The notes beneath the pieces were generated by a model, which ran no database searches, was not told the DNA's origin, and was given only the letters and a program-made list of their open reading frames with translations. Source: Bifidobacterium callimiconis (lineage in GTDB: Bacteria > Actinomycetota > Actinomycetes > Actinomycetales > Bifidobacteriaceae). From it: a stretch of 64,000 nt of DNA. Location of the stretch: NCBI RefSeq assembly GCF_003952005.1, contig NZ_QXGJ01000002.1, positions 124,001 through 188,000 of the forward strand, written 5' to 3'. Of the stretch, positions 38,065-48,173 are shown in pieces (positions within the stretch are counted from its first letter, which is position 1; each line of letters begins with the position of its first letter). The translations under genes were made by a program, and so were the position numbers.

Positions 38065-39636
38065 TTATCGTTCGGCTGAACATGCCCGGATGAGATCGTC
38101 CACGGTTCCTACGGGTTCCAGCATGGCACGGCATGCGGCCTCGGTGTGCTCGCCGGGATCGGCGATATCGATGTCGTGCAGCTGACCGTCGCCGCCGCGC
38201 ACGGTGATCGACCTCCAGGATGCGGCCACCACGTCGTTCGGGAAGCGTCGGACCACTTCGGCGCGCAGCCATGCACGGGTGGATGCGGGCGCCGTGGTGC
38301 GGGCGCCGTCGAGCGCGGCGTCGTCGATGAGCGAGATCGCGTGGGCGCGCACGGCTTCGAAGACCGACGCCCTGGGTTCGAGTGCGGCCCAGGCGATGTC
38401 CATGGCACGGATCTTCGGATCGTTCCAGCCCAGACCGCGTCGGGTACGCAGCCGTTCCATGAGCTGCCATTTGAGCAGCCATTCGAGCCGACCGGCGGCA
38501 CCGGTCATGCCCATGCGCTCCTCGTCGTCGGCGTGGGCCACGCGTGCCACGTCCTCGAGCGCCGTGCCCCACATGGCCATGATGCGCTTGGTGGGTTCAT
38601 CCGGCCAGAGCGGTTCGCCGTCGATGTCGGTGCCGTACACGCCTGCGGCCACTTCGTAGACGGCCGACCGCAGCAGCACCTGGGTCTGCCATGCCGTGAT
38701 GGTGCCGCCGCCCTCGGTGGCGTACGGCTGCTGCAATGTCAGATCGTGGGAGACCATATGAATGGCCTCGACCGGGTCGGCCGGCGTGAGTCGGCATGCG
38801 AGTGCCGTCAGATCGTAGCCGACCTCGTCGGCATGCTCGGCGAGCCATGCGATCATGCTGGTCGTGCCCAGTCGCAGCGCCTCGGGCGTATCCATACGAT
38901 TGGCGTCGCCGACGATCACGTGCAGTCGACGGTATCGGTCGGTGCTGTGCGATTCGTCGCGCGTGTTGATGATCGGACGGTCGAACGTGGTCTGCAGTCC
39001 CACCTTGGCATGCACGTAGTCGGCGCGCTGCGACAGCTGGAATCCCGCGGTCTCGCAGCGTTCGCCCAGTCCCACGCGTCCGGTGCCGCAGTAGATCTGT
39101 CGGGTGACGAAATGCGGCGTCATGATCGCGATGAGCAGATCGAAAGGCACCGATCTGAGGATCTGGTAGCTTTCGTGCGAACCCCAGCTGGCGCCCTTGC
39201 CGTCCACGTTGTTGCGGAACAGTTCGATGCGTTTGCCGGTACGGACGGACGCCTCGCGTGCGGCGACGAGCATGAGTCGGTCGCCGGCACGGTCGTAGAG
39301 CAGCGCCTGGAACGGATCGAGGGTTTCGGGCGCCGAATATTCGGGATGGGCGTGGTCCACGTAGATGCGGCCGCCGTTGGGGGCGATGGTGTTGACCACC
39401 TGCAGCTGCGGCGAATCGGTGAGCATGTCGCGGCGGGCGGATGCACGTTCCAGACGGTAGCCTCGCGCATCGTTGACCGGGTCCTCGCCACGGTAGTCCC
39501 AACGGATGTGTCGGCGATCGTCGTCGGCGGCGCCGTCCACCACGTCGAACGACAGCTGCACGGGGTTCGCTCGGGGATTGGCCCTGTCGGTCACGGCGTA
39601 TTCGGTTTCCGTGCCCATCACGCGAAGTACGGTCAT
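38065..39636 (-). CDS. dop: Dop, depupylase / Pup deamidase
   Basis: 523 residues, a PafA paralogue. N-terminal RVMGTETEYAVTD and the Dop-specific insert (DGAADDDRRHIRWDYRGEDP, about residues 35-55) distinguish it from PafA. FRNNVDGKGASWGSHESYQI and INTRDESHSTD are the catalytic-fold motifs. Since the local Pup ends in Glu, Dop should act mainly to remove Pup from substrates. I start at ATG 39636, matching the family N-terminus; ATG 39654 adds six residues. Second gene of the mpa-to-pafA cluster. Confidence 0.95.
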   Translation of the reverse strand: MTVLRVMGTETEYAVTDRANPRANPVQLSFDVVDGAADDDRRHIRWDYRGEDPVNDARGYRLERASARRDMLTDSPQLQVVNTIAPNGGRIYVDHAHPEYSAPETLDPFQALLYDRAGDRLMLVAAREASVRTGKRIELFRNNVDGKGASWGSHESYQILRSVPFDLLIAIMTPHFVTRQIYCGTGRVGLGERCETAGFQLSQRADYVHAKVGLQTTFDRPIINTRDESHSTDRYRRLHVIVGDANRMDTPEALRLGTTSMIAWLAEHADEVGYDLTALACRLTPADPVEAIHMVSHDLTLQQPYATEGGGTITAWQTQVLLRSAVYEVAAGVYGTDIDGEPLWPDEPTKRIMAMWGTALEDVARVAHADDEERMGMTGAAGRLEWLLKWQLMERLRTRRGLGWNDPKIRAMDIAWAALEPRASVFEAVRAHAISLIDDAALDGARTTAPASTRAWLRAEVVRRFPNDVVAASWRSITVRGGDGQLHDIDIADPGEHTEAACRAMLEPVGTVDDLIRACSAER

Positions 39637-39730
39637 GGTCTGTTCTGCTCCCATCTGGTCGCTGTTGTTGTCACTGTCGTCATTGCCATCGTCGTCGAGG
39701 CCATCGTCGTCGGGATCGCGTCGAGATCGG

Positions 39731-41368
39731 CTATCGGCGTACGGGGTTCATGGCGGTCACCCGGCCGGATTCGAGACCGTTGAGCCGCGCCCACTGTTCG
39801 GGATTGGCCCCGGTAATCGAATCCACGGATTCGCCGTACTCCTCCTCGATGCCGCGGCCGAGCATCTCCGCATCCAGCCTGGCCTGGCTGCCGCCGGCGA
39901 TCGACGCCTTGACTGCCGCCGTCTTGGCACGGTCCACGATGTTCTTGAGCATGGCTCCGGAAATCAGATCGCCGAAGTATATGCTCGTCCACCTGCCCTG
40001 CTCGTCGGCGATGTCGCACACATGACGGCTTTCGTCCCTGCGGAAGATGTCTCCCACCATCACGGCGATCAGATCGTCGGCGGTCATGCCGTCGGCCAAC
40101 GGCAGATCATCGGTCAGATAATGACGCAGGATGGACGCGGCCTGTGGCCCCTTGGGCCGGTCGATGCGAATCTTCACATCGAGACGTCCCGGACGCAGCA
40201 CCGCGGGGTCGATCATGTCCACGCGGTTCGACGCGCCGATCACCATCACGTTGTTGAGCTCCTCGATGCCGTCAAGCTCGGCCAGGAACTGCGGCACGAT
40301 CGTCGTCTCCACGTCGGAGGAGACGCCCGAACCACGGGTGCGCAGCAGGGAATCCATCTCGTCGATGAACACGATGACCGGGCGGCCGCCCGTCGCGCGA
40401 CGACGTGCACGCTCGAAGATCGACCTGATGATGCGTTCGGACTCGCCCACGAACTTACTCAGGATCTCCGGCCCCTTGACCGAAAGGAACACGCCGGCGC
40501 CGCCGCCGGACCCCTGCGCCAGCGAATGGGCCACGGCCTTGGCGATCAGCGTCTTGCCGTTGCCCGGAGGGCCGTACAGCAGCACGCCGCGCGGCGGATT
40601 GAGATCGTAGCGTTCGAACAGATCGCGATGCAGGAACGGCAGTTCCACGGCGTCGCGGATCTGTCCGATCTGCGCGTCCAGACCACCGATGTCGTCGAAC
40701 GAGACGTCGGGCGTCTCCTCCAACACCAGATCATCCTCATCGGGACGGGCCAACGTCTCGATCGCGATCGTGCACGACTGGTCCACCACCACACGGTCGC
40801 CGCGCGTCAGCTCGGCGTTGGCGAGCGCGCTCGCCCGCACAGCCACGGACAACTGTCCCGACTGGTCGGCGAGCAGCAGCCGACCGGACGCCAGCACCTC
40901 CTCGACCGTGCGCATCTGCCCGGTGATCGGCAGGTCGCGCGTGGCCACGATCACCATATTCTCGTTGAGCAGCACGGTCTGGCCGCAGGACAAACGATCG
41001 ACGTTCACCAGCGACGAGATGGGCACCACCATGCGACGCGAGCCCATCACCACTTCGGCGGCGGCATGGCGTACCCCGTCCTCGTCGATATGGCTGGAGT
41101 CGACGCGGACGAACAGCGCGAAGTTCTCCGGCGGCTGTGCCAGGGAGTTGAGCTGGGACTTGGCCTGCCTCAGCTCCTTGCCCGCACGGTTGAGCGCCTG
41201 GGCGAGCGCATGGTTCTTCGCCTGGAGCACATCGGCATGCTCGGCCATGCGCGTATAGCGCTCCTGCAGATCGGACGCGGAGGCGTCGGCCACGTCGTCG
41301 TTCCTCTCGTCCGGCCCGTTCGGCCCGGCCACCGCACTCATCGTTTCGGTCTCACCCATCGTCCGCAT
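39731..41368 (-). CDS. mpa: AAA+ ATPase of the Pup system (Mpa/ARC)
   Basis: 545 residues. An N-terminal coiled coil (about 30-70, QERYTRMAEHADVLQAKNHA) recognises Pup. Two OB-fold interdomains follow, then one AAA+ domain: GPPGNGKTLIAKAVA (Walker A), VIVFIDEMDSLLRTRG (Walker B) and VIGASNRVDMIDPAVLRPGR (sensor/Arg finger). The chain ends VTAMNPVRR, without the penultimate-Tyr docking tail used to open a 20S proteasome. With no proteasome genes here it may unfold pupylated proteins on its own. The ATG at 41368 has GGGAAGGG upstream. Confidence 0.95.
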   Translation of the reverse strand: MRTMGETETMSAVAGPNGPDERNDDVADASASDLQERYTRMAEHADVLQAKNHALAQALNRAGKELRQAKSQLNSLAQPPENFALFVRVDSSHIDEDGVRHAAAEVVMGSRRMVVPISSLVNVDRLSCGQTVLLNENMVIVATRDLPITGQMRTVEEVLASGRLLLADQSGQLSVAVRASALANAELTRGDRVVVDQSCTIAIETLARPDEDDLVLEETPDVSFDDIGGLDAQIGQIRDAVELPFLHRDLFERYDLNPPRGVLLYGPPGNGKTLIAKAVAHSLAQGSGGGAGVFLSVKGPEILSKFVGESERIIRSIFERARRRATGGRPVIVFIDEMDSLLRTRGSGVSSDVETTIVPQFLAELDGIEELNNVMVIGASNRVDMIDPAVLRPGRLDVKIRIDRPKGPQAASILRHYLTDDLPLADGMTADDLIAVMVGDIFRRDESRHVCDIADEQGRWTSIYFGDLISGAMLKNIVDRAKTAAVKASIAGGSQARLDAEMLGRGIEEEYGESVDSITGANPEQWARLNGLESGRVTAMNPVRR

Positions 41369-41488
41369 GATCCCTTCCCGGGGCACGCCCCGTTCGTCAT
41401 ATCCACTCCTAGCCTACGCGACCATCGGCCGCGCGCCATGCCACGTTCGGAAACGATTCGCGCCGATCCGCACCGATTGTCCCCGCGC

Positions 41489-42229
41489 ATGGAAACAATG
41501 GGTGGAATGCGCACATGTTCCTTCCCCTCCCGCCGTACCATGTTCTCCTCCCCCGCCGTCACCGGCTCCGACGTACCCGCTGGCAGCATTGACGACGGCA
41601 TGCGGCTGATCGTCATGGACATCGACTCCACGCTGATCAACGAGGAGGTCATCGACCTGCTGGGTGACGAGGCCGGCATCGGCGAGAAGGTGGCGGCCAT
41701 CACCGAGCGTGCCATGCGCGGCGAACTCGACTTCCGCCAGGCGCTCGCCGAACGCGTGGGACTGCTGTCCGGCATGGACGCGTCGGTGTTCGATCGCGTA
41801 TACCATCGCACCAGCTTCACCACGGGCGCCCTTGATCTGGTGCGTACCGCGCACGAGCGCGGCTGGAAGGTCGGCGTGGTCTCCGGAGGATTCCATGAAG
41901 TGGCCGATCGTCTGGTCGCCGATGCCGGTATCGACCGTTGTCTGGCGAACACGCTGGAGGTGGTGGACGGCAGGATCACCGGCCGTCTGATCGGCGACAT
42001 CGTGACCAAGGAGACGAAGCTCAGCGCGTTGCGTCATTGGGCCGACGAATACGGCATCGATATGGCGCACACCGTGGCGATCGGCGATGGCGCCAACGAC
42101 ATTCCCATGATCCAGGCGGCGGGCGTGGGCATCGCGTTCTGCGCCAAGCCCAGAACACGCGACGCGGCGCCGCATGCGATCGACGAGCGCGATCTCATGC
42201 GCGCGTTCACGATCATCGATCACGCCTGA
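41489..42229 (+). CDS. serB: Phosphoserine phosphatase
   Basis: 246 residues with a short, poorly conserved N-terminus; the HAD domain begins at MRLIVMDIDSTLINEEVIDL (DxDST nucleophile). VVSGGFHEVADRL, the Lys in KETKLSAL and the GDGANDIPM acid motif follow. Final step of serine synthesis. There is no N-terminal ACT domain. Starts at 41489, 41498, 41507 and 41540 are all possible; none has a good ribosome site. Divergent from mpa. Confidence 0.93.
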   Translation: METMGGMRTCSFPSRRTMFSSPAVTGSDVPAGSIDDGMRLIVMDIDSTLINEEVIDLLGDEAGIGEKVAAITERAMRGELDFRQALAERVGLLSGMDASVFDRVYHRTSFTTGALDLVRTAHERGWKVGVVSGGFHEVADRLVADAGIDRCLANTLEVVDGRITGRLIGDIVTKETKLSALRHWADEYGIDMAHTVAIGDGANDIPMIQAAGVGIAFCAKPRTRDAAPHAIDERDLMRAFTIIDHA

Positions 42230-42302
42230 CCGACTCTCGGTCGCACGATCAATGTGATCAACTTGTGATCGACTTGTCTGCCTACGGAGTTAGCGTGCTG
42301 AG

Positions 42303-43718
42303 GTGGACAACGACAGACGATCCGTGTGGCGTGGGTTCTCATCATCCTCGCAAACCAAGACTCCGTCCGTGCGCAGGGCGTTTACCGAACGCATGCTCTC
42401 GCACCCTGGACGCTTGTCTCTCGCATACTTTCTGGTACTGATCGTGGTGGGCACGGTGCTGCTCATCCTTCCGGCGACCTCGAGGGATGGTCAGGTCACC
42501 GACTTCAATACCGCCTTCTTCACCACCGTATCGGCGTTGTCCACGTGCGGCATTGTCATCGTGGATACGGCGGAGTACTGGAATCTGTTCGGGCAGGCCG
42601 TGATCCTGCTGTGCATCCAGTTCGGCGGTCTCGGCGTCATGACGTTCGCGTCACTGATCACCATGACGATCAGTCGTCGTATCCGCGTCACCCAGCAGCT
42701 ACTCGCCGCCGACGAGCTGGGCGCGTCGAAGCTCAGCGAGGTGCGATCGGTGATCAACGTGGTGTTGATCTGTACGTTCAGCGTGGAGATCATCGCATTC
42801 AGCCTGCTGTTTCCCGCCCTGCTGCGTCTGAACGAGGGGCAGGTGTCGCAATCCCTGTGGGAGGCGATCTTCTTCGCCGTCGCATCGTACAACAACGCCG
42901 GCTTCACACCGGACACGGCCGGCCTGTACATCAACAGCTGGTCGGTCGGTCTGCCGATCCTGCTCTGCGCGTTCGTCGGTACGCTCGGCTTCCCCGTGAT
43001 CCTCAACGTGTTCCAGTGCGCACACCGTCGGCAGGGGCCCAAACGTTGGAATCTGCACACCAAGCTCACCGTGGTGACCACGATGTCGATCGTCACCACG
43101 TCGCTGCTGTGGTTCCTGTCTGTGGAGTGGAACAACACCACGCTGTTTCACAACGCCGACCTGTCGTCGAAGCTGTGGCACGCACTGGTGGCGGCGGTCA
43201 TGCCGCGTTCGGCGGGATTCGACATTTCGTGGATGCCGCACGTGAGCGAGCAGACGAAGTTGTTCATGTCGTGGATCATGTTCATCGGCGGCGGTTCGGC
43301 GTCCACGGCCGGCGGCATTCGCGTCACCACGTTCGCCGTGCTGATTCTGGTATGTCGGGCGGCGTTCCTGCGCCGCAAGGACGATTCCGTATTCGGCAAG
43401 CGTCTGCACACGCAGACCGTGATCATGTCGGTCGCCATCACGGCCACCTGCAGCATTCTGATCTACGTCGCCTCGCTGATCCTACTGACCATCACAGACC
43501 GTTCGCTCACCGACATCGTGTTCGAATGTTGCTCCGCGTTCGGTCTGGGCGGCTATACGCTGGGCGTGGCGGATCCGGGCAATCCAGGCACGTTGTACGT
43601 GCTGGCGGCGCTTATGGTCATTGGACGACTGGGCCCCATGACGGTGGCGTACGCCATCTCCAAACCGCAGCCGCCACAGGCGGTACGGTACCCGGCTGAA
43701 AGTATCATTGTCGGTTAG
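42303..43718 (+). CDS. ktrB: Potassium-uptake channel subunit (TrkH/KtrB family)
   Basis: 471-residue membrane protein built of four pore modules. The four selectivity-filter glycines are in STCGIVIVD, NNAGFTPDT, RSAGFDISW and FGLGGYTLG. The intramembrane gating loop is visible as GGGSASTAGGIR. It starts at GTG 42303. The cytoplasmic RCK partner follows 76 bases later, which identifies a KtrAB-type system that imports K+ (coupled to Na+ in some bacteria). Confidence 0.95.
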   Translation: MDNDRRSVWRGFSSSSQTKTPSVRRAFTERMLSHPGRLSLAYFLVLIVVGTVLLILPATSRDGQVTDFNTAFFTTVSALSTCGIVIVDTAEYWNLFGQAVILLCIQFGGLGVMTFASLITMTISRRIRVTQQLLAADELGASKLSEVRSVINVVLICTFSVEIIAFSLLFPALLRLNEGQVSQSLWEAIFFAVASYNNAGFTPDTAGLYINSWSVGLPILLCAFVGTLGFPVILNVFQCAHRRQGPKRWNLHTKLTVVTTMSIVTTSLLWFLSVEWNNTTLFHNADLSSKLWHALVAAVMPRSAGFDISWMPHVSEQTKLFMSWIMFIGGGSASTAGGIRVTTFAVLILVCRAAFLRRKDDSVFGKRLHTQTVIMSVAITATCSILIYVASLILLTITDRSLTDIVFECCSAFGLGGYTLGVADPGNPGTLYVLAALMVIGRLGPMTVAYAISKPQPPQAVRYPAESIIVG

Positions 43719-43794
43719 TTTTCGATAGGTGGTGACGATGATTCCCGCATTGCAGCAACTGTTCACGCATGGCACTACGAGAGGGAAGGAACAG

Positions 43795-44457
43795 ATGGGC
43801 GCCATACACAGCGAAAGCCGTTCGATCCTGGTGGTTGGTCTGGGACGATTCGGCACCGCGGCAGCGCGTACGCTGGGCGAATTGGGCGAGGATGTGCTCG
43901 CCGTGGACAAGGATCCGATGATCGTGGCCCGTTGGGCCGGCAATGTGCCGGTGATGGAGGCCGATCTGACCGATCCGCTCGCCGTGGAACAGATCAACGC
44001 CTCGAATTTCGACGCGGCGCTCGTGGCGATCGGCGACAGTGTGGAGGCGTCGATCCTCGCCACCGGCAATCTGCTCGACGCCGGCATCCCCGACGTGTGG
44101 GCCAAATCGGTGTCGCATCAGCATACGCGTATTCTGCAGCGCATCGGCGCCAGTCATGTGTTCCGTCCGGAGACCGATGGCGGCAAGCGTGTGGGCCATC
44201 TGCTGGCCAGCCGATTCCTCGACTACATCGAGATCGAAGGACCGTATTCGGTGGTGAAGGTGCTTACGCCTTCTTCCGTCTGCGGGCAGAGCATCGCCGA
44301 TTCGCTGATCCGCGAACGGTTCGGCGTGAGCGTGATCGGCGTGAAGAACCCCGGCGAGGAGTTCCAGTATGGTTCCACCGACATCGTGATCCGTCACAAC
44401 GCCGAGCTGATCATCCTCGGCGCGCAGAAACAGATCGACCGCTTCATCGAAAGCTGA
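43795..44457 (+). CDS. ktrA: Potassium channel regulatory subunit (KtrA/TrkA family)
   Basis: 220 residues. RCK_N domain with the nucleotide-binding GLGRFGTAAARTL and acidic AVDKD at the end of the second strand. RCK_C domain (about 140-220, FLDYIEIEGPYSVVKVLTPS) for dimerisation and ligand binding. It binds ATP/ADP or c-di-AMP in the family and gates KtrB. The ATG at 43795 follows AAGGA; an upstream in-frame start at 43729 is less likely. Confidence 0.94.
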   Translation: MGAIHSESRSILVVGLGRFGTAAARTLGELGEDVLAVDKDPMIVARWAGNVPVMEADLTDPLAVEQINASNFDAALVAIGDSVEASILATGNLLDAGIPDVWAKSVSHQHTRILQRIGASHVFRPETDGGKRVGHLLASRFLDYIEIEGPYSVVKVLTPSSVCGQSIADSLIRERFGVSVIGVKNPGEEFQYGSTDIVIRHNAELIILGAQKQIDRFIES

Positions 44458-44754
44458 TCGCTCGGGTTCCAACCTGTGACGGGGGCGGGGCATGGTAGTG
44501 GATGGGGCATCACGCGTGTTGGTGTCGGGGCCGTGCTCCCCTCAGTCGGCGTTGCCGACAGCTCCCCTCGGAGAGGGGAGCCACAGGACGGGCAGGACGG
44601 GACCGTGGCGCTTATATTCGGGGCAACGAACGCCCTGATCGATTACGGTACGAATATCCCGACCAGCCCTCAGCCCCCGTGGCTCCCCTCTCCGAGGGGA
44701 GCTGTCTGCGCAGCAGACTGAGGGGAGCCGAGCGGTTCTATACCATGCCGGAGT
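44458..44754. other. Gap between ktrA and rsmB, filled by palindromic repeat
   Basis: 297 bp between convergent genes. Apart from about 75 bases after ktrA and 26 before the rsmB stop it consists of repeat copy B. No gene was seen; the repeat hairpins probably also terminate both transcripts. Confidence 0.7.
44535..44728. repeat. Palindromic repeat copy B, intergenic
   Basis: Outer inverted 13-mers GCTCCCCTCAGTC (44535-44547 and complement 44716-44728), inner hairpins CTCCCCTC-GGA-GAGGGGAG (about 44571-44582) and the matching one at about 44682-44702, and TCTGC-GCA-GCAGA at the right end. Same architecture and end sequence as copy A at 8112, but the central spacer is about 100 bases and unrelated. 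Confidence 0.9.
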
Positions 44755-46266
44755 TCAGTGCTTGCGGATGAGACTGATGAACATCTGGTCGGTGCCATGC
44801 AGATGCTCGAACAGCTGCACGTCGCCGGGCCTCTCCGGCAGCGGGATCGCGGGATTCACCGCACGCAGCACGGCCGCCGCGTCCAATCGTTCGGCATCCT
44901 TGCGGGACGCCAGCACCGCGTCCACGATCGCACGCGTCTCGGCGAGCGCCGGCGAACAGGTCACGTAGGCCACCGTGCCACCGAAACGGGTGGCGTCGAG
45001 AGCGGAGTTCAGCAGCGCACGCTGGATCTCCGCCAGTTCGGTGATGTCCTCCGGCTTCTTGCGCCAACGGGCTTCGGGGCGGCGTCGTAGCGATCCCAAT
45101 CCGGAGCAGGGAGCGTCCACGAGTACGCGGTCGAATTCGCCGGCGTGCTCGGCGCCCAGTTCACGACCGTCGCGCTCCCAGACTTCGCCGATCGTACCGT
45201 CCGGCAGAGCCCGGACGTTGTCGCGCACCAGTCTGGCGCGATGGGCGCTGGGCTCGTTGGCGTTGAGCACGGCGTGTCGCTGCGCGGCGAGCGAACCCAA
45301 CAGCGCGGTCTTGCCGCCGGGACCGGCGCACATATCAAGCCATGAGGAGTCCTTGTCGCCTTCGATCGGCGCATAGGCCAGGGCAAGCGCGGCAAGCTGG
45401 CTGCCCTCGTCCTCCACGCCGGCCAGGCCGGCACGCACGTAGGCCAGACGTTCCGGGTTCACGCCGTGCACACGGACGGCATAGGGGCTCCAACGACCGG
45501 ACTCGTGTTCGGCACGATCGGGCAGCTGGGCGATGAGTTCGTCTCGGGTCACCAGTCCCGGACGTGCCACCAGAGTGACGTCGGGAGCTTCGTTGTCGGC
45601 GGCCAGCATGGCGCCGATCGGGTCATCGACGACGTCCTGCGAGCCGGCGTCCGCCGCGTAGCCGGCGGCATTCCACGCCTTCTCCAGTTCCTCCACGATC
45701 CATGCGGGATGCGAGTACCGCACACCCAGACGTTCGGCGGGCCTGCCCTTGCCGATGCGGGAGACGACGATCGACTCCCATTCCTGACGGCTGCGGGCGA
45801 CGACCCGGTGCATCACGGCGTTGACGAATCCCGCACTGCGGGCACCGGCCTTGGATCGGGCCAGGTCCACGCTTTTGGAGACGACGGCATGGTCGGGCAC
45901 GTTCATGAACAATGCCTGGAACGTGCCGATGCGCAGCACGTCGAGCACCGTGTCGTCGATGTCGGTGGCCGGACGTTTGGCGGCCGAGACGATCACCGCG
46001 TCAAGCAGTCCTCGCCACCGCTGCGTGCCATAGACCAGCTCGGTGGCAAAGGCGTTGCCTCGTGCGTCCATGCCGGCCGAGGCCAGGGCCTTCGGCAGCA
46101 GCAGGTTCGTGAAACTATCGGAAGTGCTGACGCGCGAGGTGACGTCGTAGGCAATGGCACGGGGGTCGGCCGCCGGCTTGTTCGCCGGTCGCCGGCCGCG
46201 GGTGGTTTTCGCCCGGCCGGGCCTGCGGGAGTCACGTTTGCCGGATCGGAAGTCGAACTCAGGCAC
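44755..46266 (-). CDS. rsmB: 16S rRNA m5C967 methyltransferase RsmB-like
   Basis: 503 residues. An N-terminal NusB-like domain (about 45-180, [16 protein letters not shown]) precedes a SAM-dependent methyltransferase domain. It has [18 protein letters not shown], the motif IV cysteine in [15 protein letters not shown] and the nucleophile cysteine in [13 protein letters not shown]. The GTG start at 46266 overlaps the fmt stop by eight bases and has GGAGG seven bases upstream, better than the longer frame to 46314. Coupled to fmt, as in many bacteria. Confidence 0.95.
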   Translation of the reverse strand: MPEFDFRSGKRDSRRPGRAKTTRGRRPANKPAADPRAIAYDVTSRVSTSDSFTNLLLPKALASAGMDARGNAFATELVYGTQRWRGLLDAVIVSAAKRPATDIDDTVLDVLRIGTFQALFMNVPDHAVVSKSVDLARSKAGARSAGFVNAVMHRVVARSRQEWESIVVSRIGKGRPAERLGVRYSHPAWIVEELEKAWNAAGYAADAGSQDVVDDPIGAMLAADNEAPDVTLVARPGLVTRDELIAQLPDRAEHESGRWSPYAVRVHGVNPERLAYVRAGLAGVEDEGSQLAALALAYAPIEGDKDSSWLDMCAGPGGKTALLGSLAAQRHAVLNANEPSAHRARLVRDNVRALPDGTIGEVWERDGRELGAEHAGEFDRVLVDAPCSGLGSLRRRPEARWRKKPEDITELAEIQRALLNSALDATRFGGTVAYVTCSPALAETRAIVDAVLASRKDAERLDAAAVLRAVNPAIPLPERPGDVQLFEHLHGTDQMFISLIRKH

Positions 46267-47224
46267 AGCGCGCCTCCGCACCGAGTCGTGCGCCACGGGC
46301 CCAGTCGGCAGCACGCATGGCCTTCTTGCCCTGCGCCTTGACCTCGAGCAGTTCCAGCGGCGTGGTGGCGGTGCCCACCCACACGTTGCGCTTGCCGGCC
46401 CGCAGTTCTCCCGGAGCGAGGTCCATGGGCACGTTGGGGGCGTCGGAGGCCGGAGCGGCCGAAAGAATGTGCAGGGTCAGCGGCTGGGCGTCGAAGGCTT
46501 CGGCATTCGCCGTGAACGCGCACCAAGCACCCGGTTCGGGCGTGCAGGCGCGGATCTGACGGTCGACGCTCTCCACCGGGGCGTCGAAGATCACATGGGC
46601 GTCATCGGTGCGGATCTTGTCGGCGACGGTCACGCCGTCCGCAGGCTGTGCAACCGGCTGCGCGGTGCCATCGGCCACGGATCGCATGGCGTCCACCAGC
46701 AGCGGCGCCCCGCTGACCGCCATACGGTCCAGCAGCTCACCGGATGTTTCACGATCGCTGATGTCGGTATGGTTCTGCAACAGGATCGGCCCTTCATCCA
46801 TGCCCAGCGTGATGCGGAACACCGTGGCGCCGGTGCTCGGCTGGCCGGACCAGAGGGCGCGCTGGGCGGGCGCGGCGCCACGCCACTGCGGCAGCAGCGA
46901 GAAATGCAGGTTGTACCAGCCCTTGGGCAGCGCATCGAGCACGTTCTGCGGCAGAATACGGCCGTAAGCCACCACGGCGGCGGCCTCGACGTTCAATGCG
47001 GCGAGCTCTCCGACGAATCCCTCGTCACGCGGATTGCCGTCGATGACCGGAATGCCGAGCTCCTGCGCCGCCACCTTGACGGGGCTGGGCATCAGACGGC
47101 GTCCACGCCCGCGCGGGGCGTCGGGACGGGTGAGCACGCAGGCCACCTCGATGCCATCGGCCTCGGCCAGCGCCTTCAGCGACGGCACGGCAACATCAGG
47201 AGTGCCACAGAACAGAATCCTCAA
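46259..47224 (-). CDS. fmt: Methionyl-tRNA formyltransferase
   Basis: 321 residues. It formylates initiator Met-tRNA with 10-formyl-[18 protein letters not shown] opens the Rossmann-like domain; [17 protein letters not shown] holds the catalytic Asn-His region with SLLPxxRG, and [10 protein letters not shown] follows. The C-terminal OB domain is present. The start codon is TTG at 47224 with AAAGGA upstream; no ATG is available before the conserved N-terminus. A TTG start could keep expression low. Confidence 0.95.
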   Translation of the reverse strand: MRILFCGTPDVAVPSLKALAEADGIEVACVLTRPDAPRGRGRRLMPSPVKVAAQELGIPVIDGNPRDEGFVGELAALNVEAAAVVAYGRILPQNVLDALPKGWYNLHFSLLPQWRGAAPAQRALWSGQPSTGATVFRITLGMDEGPILLQNHTDISDRETSGELLDRMAVSGAPLLVDAMRSVADGTAQPVAQPADGVTVADKIRTDDAHVIFDAPVESVDRQIRACTPEPGAWCAFTANAEAFDAQPLTLHILSAAPASDAPNVPMDLAPGELRAGKRNVWVGTATTPLELLEVKAQGKKAMRAADWARGARLGAEARCA

Positions 47225-47312
47225 TACACTAATCCTTTCGTAATCATCGATATCGATACGTATGCGCCACGATCACCGCGGTCGACGCATGGGCTCACAC
47301 GTCGACGCGCAC

Positions 47313-48017
47313 TTACTGCACGGCGGGAATGTTCACGCCGTTGGCGATGAGCAGCGCGCGCAGCTTGCGCGGATCGGAGAATCGCACGCCGCGGATGCCG
47401 GCCTCGTTGGCGCCCACGATGTTCATGGCCTTGTCGTCGATGAACACGCTGCCTTCGGCGCTGATGCCGAACTCCTCAAGCGCCTTCTCATAGATGTCGC
47501 GATGCGGCTTGCGCATCTTCACGAATCCGGAGACGAGCTTGCCGTCGAGCTCGCGGATGATGTCGCACTGCTCTTCGGCCACATGGAACAGTTCCGCCTC
47601 CCAGTTGGACAATCCCCATACGCCCAGACCGGCGGCCTTGAGATCGTTGATCAGCACGCGGGCGCCCGGCACGATGCCGGTGAGCGAATCGCGGAAGTTG
47701 TCGATGTAGTAGCGCAGAATATCGGCCCACTTGTCGCCGTGCGTGGTACGCATCCAGGCGATCGCCTCGTCCGGATCGGTGCCGCCGTCCATCATGTCGT
47801 TGGCGTCATAGAAGCCGGATACGTCATTGTCGAGGAAGGCGTCGATGGTCTGCTGGCTGTAGCGCGGCAGCAGCACCATTTCGGGCTTCCAGTAGATCAG
47901 CACGTTGCCGAAGTCGAAGATCACGTTTTCAATCGGCTTACCCATTGCGCCGGCGGCATTGCCCTCCCCCACCAGCACGTCGTATTCCATCTGCGGTTCT
48001 CCAGGCCAACCCTTCAT
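47313..48017 (-). CDS. HAD-superfamily hydrolase (YihX/glucose-1-phosphatase-like)
   Basis: 234 residues. Motif I is VIFDFGNVLIYW (nucleophile Asp; DFGNVL type), motif II GLSNWEAELF, a Lys in SGFVKMRKPHRDIY and the acidic motif SVFIDDKAMNIVGA. The cap is the small helical type. This matches HAD-IA phosphatases acting on sugar phosphates; the true substrate is unknown. ATG 48017 has AAGGAG six bases upstream and is preferred over ATG 48047. Confidence 0.88.
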   Translation of the reverse strand: MKGWPGEPQMEYDVLVGEGNAAGAMGKPIENVIFDFGNVLIYWKPEMVLLPRYSQQTIDAFLDNDVSGFYDANDMMDGGTDPDEAIAWMRTTHGDKWADILRYYIDNFRDSLTGIVPGARVLINDLKAAGLGVWGLSNWEAELFHVAEEQCDIIRELDGKLVSGFVKMRKPHRDIYEKALEEFGISAEGSVFIDDKAMNIVGANEAGIRGVRFSDPRKLRALLIANGVNIPAVQ

Positions 48018-48173
48018 GACGGCTCCTTGTCCCATGTCGTAGTTCATGCGTAGTTCATGTCGGATGTCATTGCCTCATCCATCGAAACACGCCGCACGGA
48101 CGACGACACGACCATCCTCGCATTCCATCGGGGCACGCATGTCAGCGCACGCGGCCACCTTCGCCCGAACCGG

